Assembly: GCF_000517105.1 (NCBI RefSeq)
Contig: NZ_KI912148.1
Coordinates: 800,518 to 864,517, forward strand
Source: Fischerella sp. PCC 9605
GTDB lineage: Bacteria; Cyanobacteriota; Cyanobacteriia; Cyanobacteriales; Nostocaceae
DNA length: 64,000 nucleotides
Direction: 5' to 3'
Below are positions 55,154 through 63,069 of this stretch, piece after piece; the stretch's first letter is position 1, and each line of letters starts with the position of its first letter. Under the pieces are notes generated by a model. That model saw only the letters and a list, made by a program, of their open reading frames with translations, was not told the DNA's origin and ran no database searches. The translations under genes were made by a program, and so were the position numbers.

Positions 55154-55938
55154 GACTCATCGCCAATTGCCACGTTACCACTGCTAATCACCTGTGCTAA
55201 AACACCCGTCTGCGTATGCTGAAAATGCTTTTGCAGTAGGGATAATAGCCCAATATCTCGTTCTCCTGTTTCAGGATTGACATCAATATTTAAGCAGCGA
55301 TTAATTCTGGCTGTAACTAAAATTCGGGCTGAACCAAGTTGCATTTCTTGCCCAACCCAGTCGAATTCTCCCCAAGCGGGTACACCATCCACAACAATAT
55401 TGGGGCGGAAACGCCGCACGTCTATTGCTTGTCCGGCTAATTCACTTAAGCGATCAACGGTTCCCTGACTGACGAGAGAAATATGTACTGCTTCTCGGTC
55501 GGGATAGCGAGTTTCTCCAAATTCCCCGACCAATTGCAAAGGTGCGCGGTTAGGATGTCTAGCAGCTTGACTGGGATAAATTCCTGCCAGGTATCCAGTA
55601 AAAAAGGCTGAAATCAGATCTCGCCCTTTGCTGGTGTTAGTGTCGGCAACCAATAACTCTATACCTTTACGTTTCACTGTCAATGTGCCAGTCGCCGAGT
55701 CATAGGAACAATCTAACGCCGCGAGTCCTGGCCAGTCGTTTTGCATGGCGAAGTTTTGCTTGTTCATCCAAGAGACGTTGCAGTGCAACGTCTCTACAGA
55801 AACGTCTCTGTACATCAAAGCAAAAGCGCGATCGCCCGGGATACCATATCCGATTTTGAGGTGAACGCGATCGCACTTTTGAACGCTTAATCCTTTGATT
55901 GGATAAATAAATAATTGTTGAACGGATATTTTAGTCAT
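55123..55938 (-). CDS. MOSC-domain protein (mARC/YcbX-like)
   Basis: 271 residues. An N-terminal MOSC_N beta-barrel (SVQQLFIYPIKGLSV) is followed by the MOSC fold with FRPNIVVDG near residue 185 and the cofactor Cys in ARINRCLNIDVNPETGE near residue 220. The family uses the molybdenum cofactor to reduce N-hydroxylated compounds or N-oxides. It lacks the ferredoxin domain of YcbX. Confidence 0.88.
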   Translation of the reverse strand: MTKISVQQLFIYPIKGLSVQKCDRVHLKIGYGIPGDRAFALMYRDVSVETLHCNVSWMNKQNFAMQNDWPGLAALDCSYDSATGTLTVKRKGIELLVADTNTSKGRDLISAFFTGYLAGIYPSQAARHPNRAPLQLVGEFGETRYPDREAVHISLVSQGTVDRLSELAGQAIDVRRFRPNIVVDGVPAWGEFDWVGQEMQLGSARILVTARINRCLNIDVNPETGERDIGLLSLLQKHFQHTQTGVLAQVISSGNVAIGDESYRRVVSNSV

Positions 55939-55994
55939 TGGGGATTGTTGGTTGTTAGTAGTTAGTAGCCTCCATCAACTGCGTACACAAAATT

Positions 55995-56032
55995 TGGGGA
56001 TTGGGAATTGGGGATTGGGGATTGGGGATTGG
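55995..56032. repeat. GGGGATT tandem repeat
   Basis: About five GGGATTG/GGGGATT heptamer units between the MOSC and FTR1 genes. Same repeat class as at 36257 and 50094 but a different unit. Confidence 0.7.
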
Positions 56033-56074
56033 GCATAGTTAACAACCACTAACCACTATCTACTATCCACTAAC

Positions 56075-57046
56075 CTATTCCTTAGCAGAACTCATCGGTT
56101 TTTGACCTGCTGGGATATTTCCGGTCTGAGGAGAAGCAGATGTGAGGCTGCGGAAATACAAACCGCCAACAGTCAGCAAAAATATAATATACGCTAATGC
56201 TTGCACTTGATAGAGGTGTTCTCTGTAACCAAACAAAGCTTTGAGCAGAATACCAGGAAATTTTTCTTCAGGCAAAATGTTAGATGTATTCCAAACCATT
56301 GGGCCTAAAATACAAGAGTGGATTTTGGTAAACCTTTCGTAATAGAAACAAAGGCTTTCTGTCGCACGACTACTGAGGGCATAATTGCTGACAGCTTCAT
56401 CAAAATTGTGTAGTGTTGAAACTACTAAACCAGCAACAATCAATACCAACAAAACGCCCATTACCTGGAAAAATCGCCGGATGTTGATTTTGACTCCCCA
56501 TTGAAATAAAAGCACACCAATTGCCGCTGCAACAGCAATTCCAGCAATAGCACCAAGGCTGGGAATTAGCCCCTGTTGAAAATTTGCAGCGATGAACAAA
56601 ACTGTTTCAAAGCCTTCACGCAAAACAGCAACCAAAATTAAGGTAAAAATGCCCCAACCAGCATTAGAGTTATTTTTTAAGGCATCTGTTACCGCTCCCT
56701 CTACTTGAGCTTTCATAACTCTAGCTTGCTTGGTCATCCAGATTAGCATCCAGCTAAGCATGGCGATCGCTAACACGCTGAACACACCTTCTAGCAGTGG
56801 TTCAACTACGGAGGTGTACTGAGGATTAATTGCACCTAGTGCTTGAATGATCGAGCTAAACAGCACACCTATCAGCGCACTCAGGACAATGCCAACACCG
56901 ACACCAGCATATACCCAAGGGTTGAGTCGGGATTGTTTAGCTTTTTTCAACAAAGCCAGGACAATACCAACCACTAAGGCAGCTTCCACTCCTTCTCGGA
57001 GTGTAATCACAAAAGTAGGTAGAGCAGTACTAAAATTCATTATCAA
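56075..57046 (-). CDS. FTR1-family iron permease
   Basis: 323 residues, seven membrane helices. Both R-E-x2-E motifs are present: LREGVEAALVVG near residue 17 and LREGFETVLF near residue 142. In Fet3-Ftr1 and EfeUOB systems this permease carries ferric iron after oxidation. It reads on the minus strand with the ferritin-like gene, the HHH lipoprotein and the multicopper oxidase upstream, so an iron uptake locus is likely. Confidence 0.93.
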   Translation of the reverse strand: MIMNFSTALPTFVITLREGVEAALVVGIVLALLKKAKQSRLNPWVYAGVGVGIVLSALIGVLFSSIIQALGAINPQYTSVVEPLLEGVFSVLAIAMLSWMLIWMTKQARVMKAQVEGAVTDALKNNSNAGWGIFTLILVAVLREGFETVLFIAANFQQGLIPSLGAIAGIAVAAAIGVLLFQWGVKINIRRFFQVMGVLLVLIVAGLVVSTLHNFDEAVSNYALSSRATESLCFYYERFTKIHSCILGPMVWNTSNILPEEKFPGILLKALFGYREHLYQVQALAYIIFLLTVGGLYFRSLTSASPQTGNIPAGQKPMSSAKE

Positions 57047-57145
57047 AAGTCCAAAGTCAAAAGTCCAAAGTCAAAAGCCCAAAGTCAAAAGTCCAAAGTC
57101 AATAGTTTGACTTTTGACTCTTGACCCTTGACTCTTGACTATTAA
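57043..57145. repeat. CAAAAGTC/GACTTTTGAC repeat dyad
   Basis: Units CAAAGTCAAAAGTC on the left face CTTTTGACTCTTGAC units on the right, forming a hairpin between the ferritin-like and FTR1 genes. It may reduce read-through between them. Confidence 0.7.
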
Positions 57146-57576
57146 CTAAAATCGCGTAACATTTTTTTCAGTTCAAGATTGTGCATCTCTTCCTGACCAA
57201 TCATTGTTCGCGCAAATTCTTCTAGATAAATACTGGCATTATTGACAGTATCTAACAGATTTTTATACAAATCCAATGCTTTCTTTTCGTGTGCCAAGCT
57301 TTCTTCCAAAATGTGTTTAACTGAATGCTTATAAGTTTCTTCAATCGGCGCAATTTTCAGACTAGGATGCCCATCTAAACCTGTGAGAATTTCTCCCACT
57401 TGTTGGGCGTGAAGTAGAGACTCACTAGCCTGGGCCTTGAAAAAAGTCACAATCGGAATGCGATTGGGACCAGTCACCATCAAGGAGTAATGAGTATAAC
57501 GCACAACTCCTGCTAGTTCAAATTCCATGATGGCGTTCAATAGGTCGATTGTTTTTTGGTGATCGAGTTCTTGCAT
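57142..57576 (-). CDS. Bacterioferritin-like ferritin-fold protein
   Basis: 144 residues, four-helix bundle. Di-iron ligand candidates are in NAIMEFELAGVVRYTHYSL, ASESLLHAQQVGEIL, EESLAHEKKALDLY and GQEEMHNLELKKML, with E-x2-H in two helices. It resembles cyanobacterial bacterioferritin-like proteins that store or oxidise iron. It is part of the iron locus; 95 bases separate it from the FTR1 gene downstream. Confidence 0.9.
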   Translation of the reverse strand: MQELDHQKTIDLLNAIMEFELAGVVRYTHYSLMVTGPNRIPIVTFFKAQASESLLHAQQVGEILTGLDGHPSLKIAPIEETYKHSVKHILEESLAHEKKALDLYKNLLDTVNNASIYLEEFARTMIGQEEMHNLELKKMLRDFS

Positions 57577-58020
57577 TATTGGTTAATTCACGCTAAAAGC
57601 CAAAAGCGATCGGTGATGGGTTACAAGTTAGGAATTAGGAGTTAGGAATTACATACTTTACTCTGTACAGGCAAGTTTAACCAGATATTTGGTTTTGCCA
57701 AAAGCCAGTAAAAGGGACTGGGGATTAGGGATCGGGGATTGGGGAAAAGGGTATTGGGTATTGGTGATTGGGAAAGAGCCTTGTTATAGTTCTTCCCCTG
57801 TCCCTTCTAGTCTCCAGTCCCCAGTACCCAGTACCAAGTAAGGCGAGCGGCGTTTCCAGTGCTGCTAACATAAAGGTATAGCGGGGGACTCACGAAACGC
57901 GACCAATTGACTGAATAAACCCGCCTCCTCTACTAACTCCTAACTTTTTCCGCTTCTCACTAAATTTTAAACCTTGAAGTTAAAACCCAAAGTTAATTTC
58001 GCTCCCATTAATTCCAAGGG
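57577..58020. other. Intergenic repeat-rich stretch
   Basis: 444 bases without a gene. It has runs of GGGATTGGGG/GGTATTGGG and TTAGGAATTAGGAGTTAGG heptamer-like repeats and CCAGTCCCCAGTACC units. I see no conserved RNA or operator. Confidence 0.5.
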
Positions 58021-59064
58021 CTATTGCTGCGCTTGCGTTTTGGAAGCGTCAATGATTTTTTGAGATTCCGATTCGATGGTTTTCACCAGCTTGGTTACTT
58101 CCTCAGGGGAATTGACTGGCTTAGCTGGCGGGATGACTGTAGGCCAGTTTTTTGTCAGTTGAGCCATACTCGCTTGAATTGTTTTATCGGCTTCGGGATT
58201 TTCTTTAGCCACTTGGCTAGAAATGCCTTTGTACAAGTCGTTAGCGTACTGTACGAAGCCACGGGAATCTTGATACTCAATTGCTGCGGAGATTTTACCG
58301 TCAGCAACTGCTGCACCATATTCTGAGTTGGCTGCATCTAACAAGCCGTTAATTACCTGTAGCACGAATGCGGGCTGGGTGCGTTGGTTTTCTGGTAAAG
58401 CCGCGATCGCTCCATCCACTGCTTGCATCGAAGTAGTCAAATCAGTTTTGACCTTGGCATCTTTGGGCTTAGATTTCACTAAATCTTGCAAACTCACCAA
58501 AGTCGTCTTAAATTCTTTAACTTTGCGATCGTTGAGTTGGTCTTCTACATCAACATAAATTTCTTCGACAGGGTGTCCGATGTGCGGTTCTGCCTGTTTT
58601 GGCTGATTCTGATCTAGCAATTCTTGCGCTACAATCAGATGCCCTTTCATCAACCCCAGCTTAGTCATGTAGTCAACATCTTTGGCTTCTCCACTCAAAA
58701 CCACTTCCTGAACAGTTACTTGGTCTTTAATTTTGTCGAACTGTGCTTGGGTAATCACCTTTTTACTTACTAATTCCTCAGGACTAGCATAGGGACGATT
58801 TGCCTGAATCTTATTCGATAATGCTGGTACGCCTAGCTGTGCTTCAAATTTATCTAACTCAGACAAGATTGCTGTGTTGATATTAATTTGTTTTTTGCTA
58901 CCATGAGCGCTATGAGTAACTGTTTCAGTAGTTTGTGAGGCGGAATTTGGAGTGCTAGCCGCTGGCGAATTTTCTGTGGTGGACGTGCCACCATTATTAC
59001 AGGAACTTAGCGTAACTATGACACAAGCAGCAATAGCTAAACAAACGTAACGATATTTTTTCAT
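58021..59064 (-). CDS. Lipoprotein with helix-hairpin-helix domain in the iron locus
   Basis: 347 residues. Signal peptide with lipobox LSSC (Cys at 22) predicts a lipid-anchored outer-face protein. A Ser/Thr-rich linker leads to a ComEA-like helix-hairpin-helix (ININTAILSELDKFEAQLG and ASPEELVSKKVITQAQFDKI). The rest is a long helical domain with LGLMKGHLIVAQELL and AEPHIGHPVEEIYVDVEDQL. It could do the job of EfeO, the iron-binding partner. That assignment rests on position beside FTR1 and the oxidase, not on an EfeO motif. Confidence 0.82.
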   Translation of the reverse strand: MKKYRYVCLAIAACVIVTLSSCNNGGTSTTENSPAASTPNSASQTTETVTHSAHGSKKQININTAILSELDKFEAQLGVPALSNKIQANRPYASPEELVSKKVITQAQFDKIKDQVTVQEVVLSGEAKDVDYMTKLGLMKGHLIVAQELLDQNQPKQAEPHIGHPVEEIYVDVEDQLNDRKVKEFKTTLVSLQDLVKSKPKDAKVKTDLTTSMQAVDGAIAALPENQRTQPAFVLQVINGLLDAANSEYGAAVADGKISAAIEYQDSRGFVQYANDLYKGISSQVAKENPEADKTIQASMAQLTKNWPTVIPPAKPVNSPEEVTKLVKTIESESQKIIDASKTQAQQ

Positions 59065-59232
59065 TTTTTCTCCAAAGCAATGTTTGAAAGCTAATAATTG
59101 AAAGGCTTTTAGGCTGTATTGGTCTTGGATTTGACAACTTGTCGTAGATTTTGTTATGTTATTTTTGCACTAATGAGATTTTCTATCAACTAGCTGTCAA
59201 ATATATTCGTTTGAACGAGGGAATGAAAATCT

Positions 59233-59337
59233 GGTGTTGCTGAATAATGGGATGATTGACGCTGACGCACCAGACGCAGAGACACGGTGATTATTATTGG
59301 TGCAAATTCCAAAATCATTCCGCAATTATGCAACGCC
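59233..59337. mobile_element. MITE-like element, copy B of a two-copy family
   Basis: 105 bp, ends GGTGTTGCTGAATAATGG and CGCAATTATGCAACGCC; almost the same as 16128-16233. Flanks GAAAATCT (59225-59232) and GAAAATCC (59338-59345) form a near-perfect 8-bp target duplication. It lies in the gap between the oxidase and the HHH lipoprotein genes. Confidence 0.8.
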
Positions 59338-59359
59338 GAAAATCCCTTTCCCCTTTCCC

Positions 59360-60412
59360 CTATTTTCTTTTAGAGTTGCTCTCGGCCACTACTTCAAATT
59401 GACCCATACAGCCGTTTTCTGCGATCGCATCTTGATGGGGATGAAACATATACTTGCCTGGATAGCGAAAGGCAAACTCTAAGATATGACGTTCTGCTAC
59501 ACCCATTGTAATTACATCAGTTTTTTGGGTAGGAGTGAGAGTCATTCCAGTTGGATAAACATCGAAGAAGTTGGCGTGCAAGTGAAACGTGACTGCGGGA
59601 TCGAATTCAATAATGTTGAGGACATACAACCGAATCAACTGATTTTGGTAAATGCGGATGGGATGATCCATGAAGTAGTGCGGCAAACCGTTGAAGGCGT
59701 AATGTTCGTTGTGGTTATCGTCATTGACGTCATACCCAGCCATCACCAGGACAATCTCATCTGCTGGTGGGCGCGGTTTGGGCGGATCGATAATAAACAT
59801 TCCATATAGCCCTTTCGCAACGTGCCGGGTGACTGGTTCAATATGGCAATGATAGAGGTGAACACCAAAGGGTTCAGCATCAAATTCATAAATCGTGGCA
59901 CTACTGTTGCTAACTGGGCGCACACCGTCCATTTCGGCAGGGTGGATACCGTGAAAATGCAAAGAGTGAGAATGTCCCGCTTTGTTGAGGAACAATACCC
60001 GCACGCGATCGCCTTGTTTTGCTCTCAGTGTCGGCCCGGGGATACGACCATTTAAGTCCCAGACGTTGTAAGAAACAGCGCTATTTAACTGTATCGGGGA
60101 AGTACCAGCAGTCAAGCGAAATTCTCGGATTATCCGCCCATTTTCACGCTTGAGCGTTCCATAATCAAAATCTCGCACTACCTGCATTGGGTTGGCAGCA
60201 CTATTAGAAGTTACCTCTTTCTCCAACGGTGGTATTCTCACTAAGTGCTTTTGTGCTGTCAGCTTGTGCCACACAGTAACTGCTCCAGTTACGCCAGCAC
60301 CTGCTAATCCGAGTTTCAACAGTTGACGGCGACTCCATATTTTTTCTTGATTAAGAGCAAAATTATTAGGCATAGCATTATTAATAATATTTGCAGCTAA
60401 ATAAAACTGCAA
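59360..60412 (-). CDS. Two-domain multicopper oxidase, Tat-exported
   Basis: 350 residues; a start at 60373 would give 337. The Tat signal SRRQLLKLGLAGAG is near residue 27. Copper sites are visible as HSHSLHFHGIHPAEMDG, YHCHIEPVTRHV, HLHANFFD and MFHPHQDAIAENGCMG. Only two cupredoxin domains, so it belongs to the two-domain class. Next to FTR1 it may oxidise ferrous iron for uptake, as Fet3 does; the oxidase substrate is inferred from context. Confidence 0.92.
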   Translation of the reverse strand: MQFYLAANIINNAMPNNFALNQEKIWSRRQLLKLGLAGAGVTGAVTVWHKLTAQKHLVRIPPLEKEVTSNSAANPMQVVRDFDYGTLKRENGRIIREFRLTAGTSPIQLNSAVSYNVWDLNGRIPGPTLRAKQGDRVRVLFLNKAGHSHSLHFHGIHPAEMDGVRPVSNSSATIYEFDAEPFGVHLYHCHIEPVTRHVAKGLYGMFIIDPPKPRPPADEIVLVMAGYDVNDDNHNEHYAFNGLPHYFMDHPIRIYQNQLIRLYVLNIIEFDPAVTFHLHANFFDVYPTGMTLTPTQKTDVITMGVAERHILEFAFRYPGKYMFHPHQDAIAENGCMGQFEVVAESNSKRK

Positions 60413-60451
60413 ATATTTTGCAACTATTTTTATTTTTATAGACAGATAAAT

Positions 60452-60466
60452 TAATAATTATTCTCA
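60452..60466 (-). promoter_or_regulatory. Fur-box-like site upstream of the oxidase gene
   Basis: On the minus strand the 15-mer TGAGAATAATTATTA matches the Fur core TGATAATnATTATCA at 12 of 14 fixed positions. It lies about 40 bases before the oxidase start, where it would overlap the promoter. It supports iron repression of this gene. Confidence 0.65.
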
Positions 60467-60496
60467 ATAATTAGAAAATGCTTTCAGTATCCTAAT

Positions 60497-60934
60497 TCAA
60501 CTGGCACTATCTATTTCACCAATCCCCAAGCGCAGATACTCAATTTTGAGGCAAGCATCCATCACCACATTTAGTCCTGCACTCAAAGCTTTTTGTGCTG
60601 CTTGTTGGTTTGAGACACCCAGTTGCGCCCATACAGTTTTAGCGTTGATGGCTATTGCTTCGTCAACAATTTCGCTCAAGTACTCAGAACGCCTAAAAAC
60701 ATTGACAATATCCACTTGTTCCGGAATTCCTTTGAGGGAAGAATAGCTTGGCTGACCATCAATTTCTTTGACAGTGGGATTCACGGGGTAGACGGTATAA
60801 CCCGCCCTCCGCAAAAATTGAGCTATTTGATAACTAGTTCGTTCAGGTTTATCAGAATGACCGACTACCGCTATGACTTTGGCGCGGCTCAACACATCAC
60901 GCATGGCATTATCATTAGCTTTGAGGAGAGGCAT
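60497..60934 (-). CDS. CoA-binding (YccU-like) domain protein
   Basis: 145 residues from the ATG at 60934, which follows GGGAG; a GTG at 60958 would add eight. A Rossmann CoA-binding fold is seen in KVIAVVGHSDKPERTSYQIA, YTVYPVNPTVKEI and VDIVNVFRRSEYL, plus VMDACLKIEYLRLG near the end. Cytoplasmic; biological role of the family is unknown. Confidence 0.92.
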   Translation of the reverse strand: MPLLKANDNAMRDVLSRAKVIAVVGHSDKPERTSYQIAQFLRRAGYTVYPVNPTVKEIDGQPSYSSLKGIPEQVDIVNVFRRSEYLSEIVDEAIAINAKTVWAQLGVSNQQAAQKALSAGLNVVMDACLKIEYLRLGIGEIDSAS

Positions 60935-61120
60935 ATTCTCAATCTCCCTAAAGGACACAAACGATAAAACGCCGTAGAGGGAATCTGGTAGTAAGTGACT
61001 TTACTACTCTAATAGTACCTCGAAGGAAGTTCTGGAAACGTTACGAGCGTGCCAGAAGCCTACACCGACCCGAAGGGCGGTGTAGATAGTTCACACACTC
61101 CAACGCTCACAGATAACCTT

Positions 61121-61182
61121 GAGATAACGCTCCGGTTCAGCAGCAGCGCACCAGCGCGACCGCTGAACCGATTGTTAGGGCT
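61121..61182 (-). other. attC-like site (possible integron recombination site)
   Basis: Read in the direction of the upstream minus-strand gene it has GCCCTAACAATC, then GGTTCAGC, a GC-rich loop of about 20 bases, GCTGAACC, and GAGCGTTATC. The outer TAAC/GTTA pair and the perfect 8-base inner arms match the R and L boxes of attC sites in their usual order. It lies directly 3' of a gene, as in cassettes. A second hairpin (CTACACCG/CGGTGTAG, 61060-61085) lies beyond. The boxes diverge slightly from consensus, so this is a candidate. Confidence 0.55.
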
Positions 61183-61249
61183 ACTGGCACCCAGCGCTGC
61201 TTGCCTCACCCGGCAACGAACATACGGCAATGAATAGGGTTCAGTTGCA

Positions 61250-61633
61250 CTATTGAATACTGCCGAGAACCAAGTACAAAAGCTGGGCGGCGGCCACAAA
61301 CAGCAGCCCGGTGAACACCAAGTCCTCGAACCAGTCAATAACGCCGGGTTGCCGCTCAAGCATAATCCGCGGGTTATAGTAGAAGATCGACACGAGTATG
61401 CACGCGATCGCCAAGGCCAGTCCCGCCCATACTGCCCAATCGTATCCTGCAAACAATGCGGCGATAACGAGGGCGGCCACCACATAAAATGGGAGACCCT
61501 GAACGACGAACGTATGCATTGAGTCATGCTTGGAGGTCCCCGCCTTTGCAGTGGCTCGGTAGAGTTCGTATACAATCGCTAGCGTGAATGTGATTAGCAG
61601 AACCCATGCTGCGTCTTTCATCAAATCTCTCAT
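61250..61633 (-). CDS. GC-rich membrane protein gene, possible integron cassette gene
   Basis: 127 residues from the ATG at 61633, with RBS GGAGG; a longer frame starts at 61654. About four membrane helices and one conserved-looking DWFEDLVFTG stretch. No family recognised. GC is far above the genome level, and the attC-like site lies 70 bases past its stop codon. It ends a GC-rich segment that directly abuts a truncated channel gene. It looks acquired. Confidence 0.7.
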   Translation of the reverse strand: MRDLMKDAAWVLLITFTLAIVYELYRATAKAGTSKHDSMHTFVVQGLPFYVVAALVIAALFAGYDWAVWAGLALAIACILVSIFYYNPRIMLERQPGVIDWFEDLVFTGLLFVAAAQLLYLVLGSIQ

Positions 61634-61741
61634 AGCCTGCCTCCGCGGGAGCATTAGGACATTTGACGGAAATTTTCTGAATATTATTCTATCGCAGCAG
61701 AAATACTAGCAAGACTTGGAGCTAGTGGCGAACTCAGCGGC

Positions 61742-62230
61742 GTGCAGCAAGATATTTCTGACATAGCAAGGGACTTAATTAACTTGCTCGAATCGCAGCA
61801 CTCTTACCCAGCGTTACTGTTTTTCCGTTTTCGACAAACTTACTATGCCTTGCCAAGAATACTACTTTTGGCGATCGATACAGTTACCCTAATGAAAAGT
61901 GCATTGAACACTGAAAAATATCGTTCACTAGTGCATTCCACAGCGGTAGCACAATTGTGGGGTGGCAGTTTACAACTGCTGTTTGAGTTGTCTGGCTCAT
62001 TTCTGCCAAAGAGTCGTTCAAATATTCATGACTCGCAAGAGCAAGTGTGGCTAAAGCGGTATTATCACGCGGTAGAAAAGTTTAGAGCCGAAGGAATAGA
62101 GACAGCAACAGATTTAGAGACTGGTGCTTCTTTGTACATCTCTCTGCGCCGAAAATGGAACCCATGTTTAGCTGGGCTTGCTAATTATATGGGATATAAA
62201 TGGAGTGAAATAGCTCCCTATGAAAATTGA
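61742..62230 (+). CDS. 5'-truncated fragment of a potassium-channel-family protein
   Basis: 162 residues from a GTG; the frame is open from 61667. YYALPRILLLAIDTVTLMKSAL and the end LETGASLYISLRRKWNPCLAGLANYMGY resemble the cytosolic C-terminal region of cyanobacterial two-helix ion channels, but the pore and selectivity filter are missing. The frame is cut at its 5' side where the GC-rich segment begins (about 61664). It is probably what remains of a channel gene after an insertion or deletion; expression is doubtful. Confidence 0.6.
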   Translation: MQQDISDIARDLINLLESQHSYPALLFFRFRQTYYALPRILLLAIDTVTLMKSALNTEKYRSLVHSTAVAQLWGGSLQLLFELSGSFLPKSRSNIHDSQEQVWLKRYYHAVEKFRAEGIETATDLETGASLYISLRRKWNPCLAGLANYMGYKWSEIAPYEN

Positions 62231-62360
62231 GCATCTTTTTGCTCCTTGTATGCTAATTCTTATAAAATTGGCATACACGATTTTTGTAAGTATTTGGCTT
62301 TCTGCTTGGTGCATTTGAGTAGCTACACATTGATTTAGTTTTAGTACCTAAGTAATAAAA

Positions 62361-62591
62361 ATGTTTATGAGTAGCCTAGTTTTATTAGTAATTGGTTTAG
62401 GAATTTTTGTATTGGCTTGGAATACTAAAGACGAAATTAATCGAATTGCGGCTATGGTAGCAGGGACAATTTCTCTGGTTTGGGGATTTGCTCTAGCTCC
62501 CTTGCAATTTCAATTGCTAGTTGAGTTTGTCTTGGTTTTAGCAGCTTTCTTTGTTTGTATGCGTTGTTTAGGTTGTGGTTTAAAACGATAA
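62361..62591 (+). CDS. Small membrane protein, paralogue of the ArsR-linked protein
   Basis: 76 residues with two membrane helices. LVIGLGIFVLAWNTKDEINRIAAMV and WGFALAPLQFQLL align with LLLVIGLAAIWLGLKVREEVYRIAVVF and MGFVLAPSAVQIG of the protein at 30228; I quote both only partly. It lacks the ArsR-type dyad upstream. Function unknown. Confidence 0.7.
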   Translation: MFMSSLVLLVIGLGIFVLAWNTKDEINRIAAMVAGTISLVWGFALAPLQFQLLVEFVLVLAAFFVCMRCLGCGLKR

Positions 62592-63069
62592 ATTAGTCAC
62601 AACAACAATTGGGAATTTTGGTACAAACAACAAAACATTAGATTACAAGCAAAATTTTTATCCAGGATTTTTAATGAATATATAGGACTAGTATTTGATT
62701 TTTGAAAAGATACGTAGGGGAGGCAAAAAGGGGTGTGGATTTTCCTCCCCCTTTATTGCCGTTGCGTTACGCCAAAGGCTAACGCACCATTCTATGTTTT
62801 TGGTGCCGTACTCTCCCCGATCGCACACCCTACGTGTACTTAGATTTTTTCAATCATCAAACTGGATTCCTATATTAGTAAGTAAGTCAAGATAATTAAA
62901 CTGAAACTATTTTGTATTTTATTTGAGCGATCGCATCACTCATCCTTGGTCAACTCACATCTTCCATCAGTTGCAAAAAGCGTACAAAAGAAAAATCTTG
63001 TGGTATAGACTTCTAGCCCGTCCTCATCGGCGGGCTGTCCGGACTGCACCACAAAACAATATTATTGCA
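62592..63069. other. Intergenic stretch
   Basis: 478 bases without a gene. It has a palindromic GTTGCGTTACGCC/GGCTAACGCACC repeat near 62760 and, at 63018-63040, a stem AGCCCG/CGGGCT with flanking GC that could serve as terminator for the minus-strand MFS gene. Confidence 0.5.

Noticed and set aside
61049-61237. 62-residue frame over the attC-like site
   Set aside because: Runs through the dyad; no RBS and no protein features.
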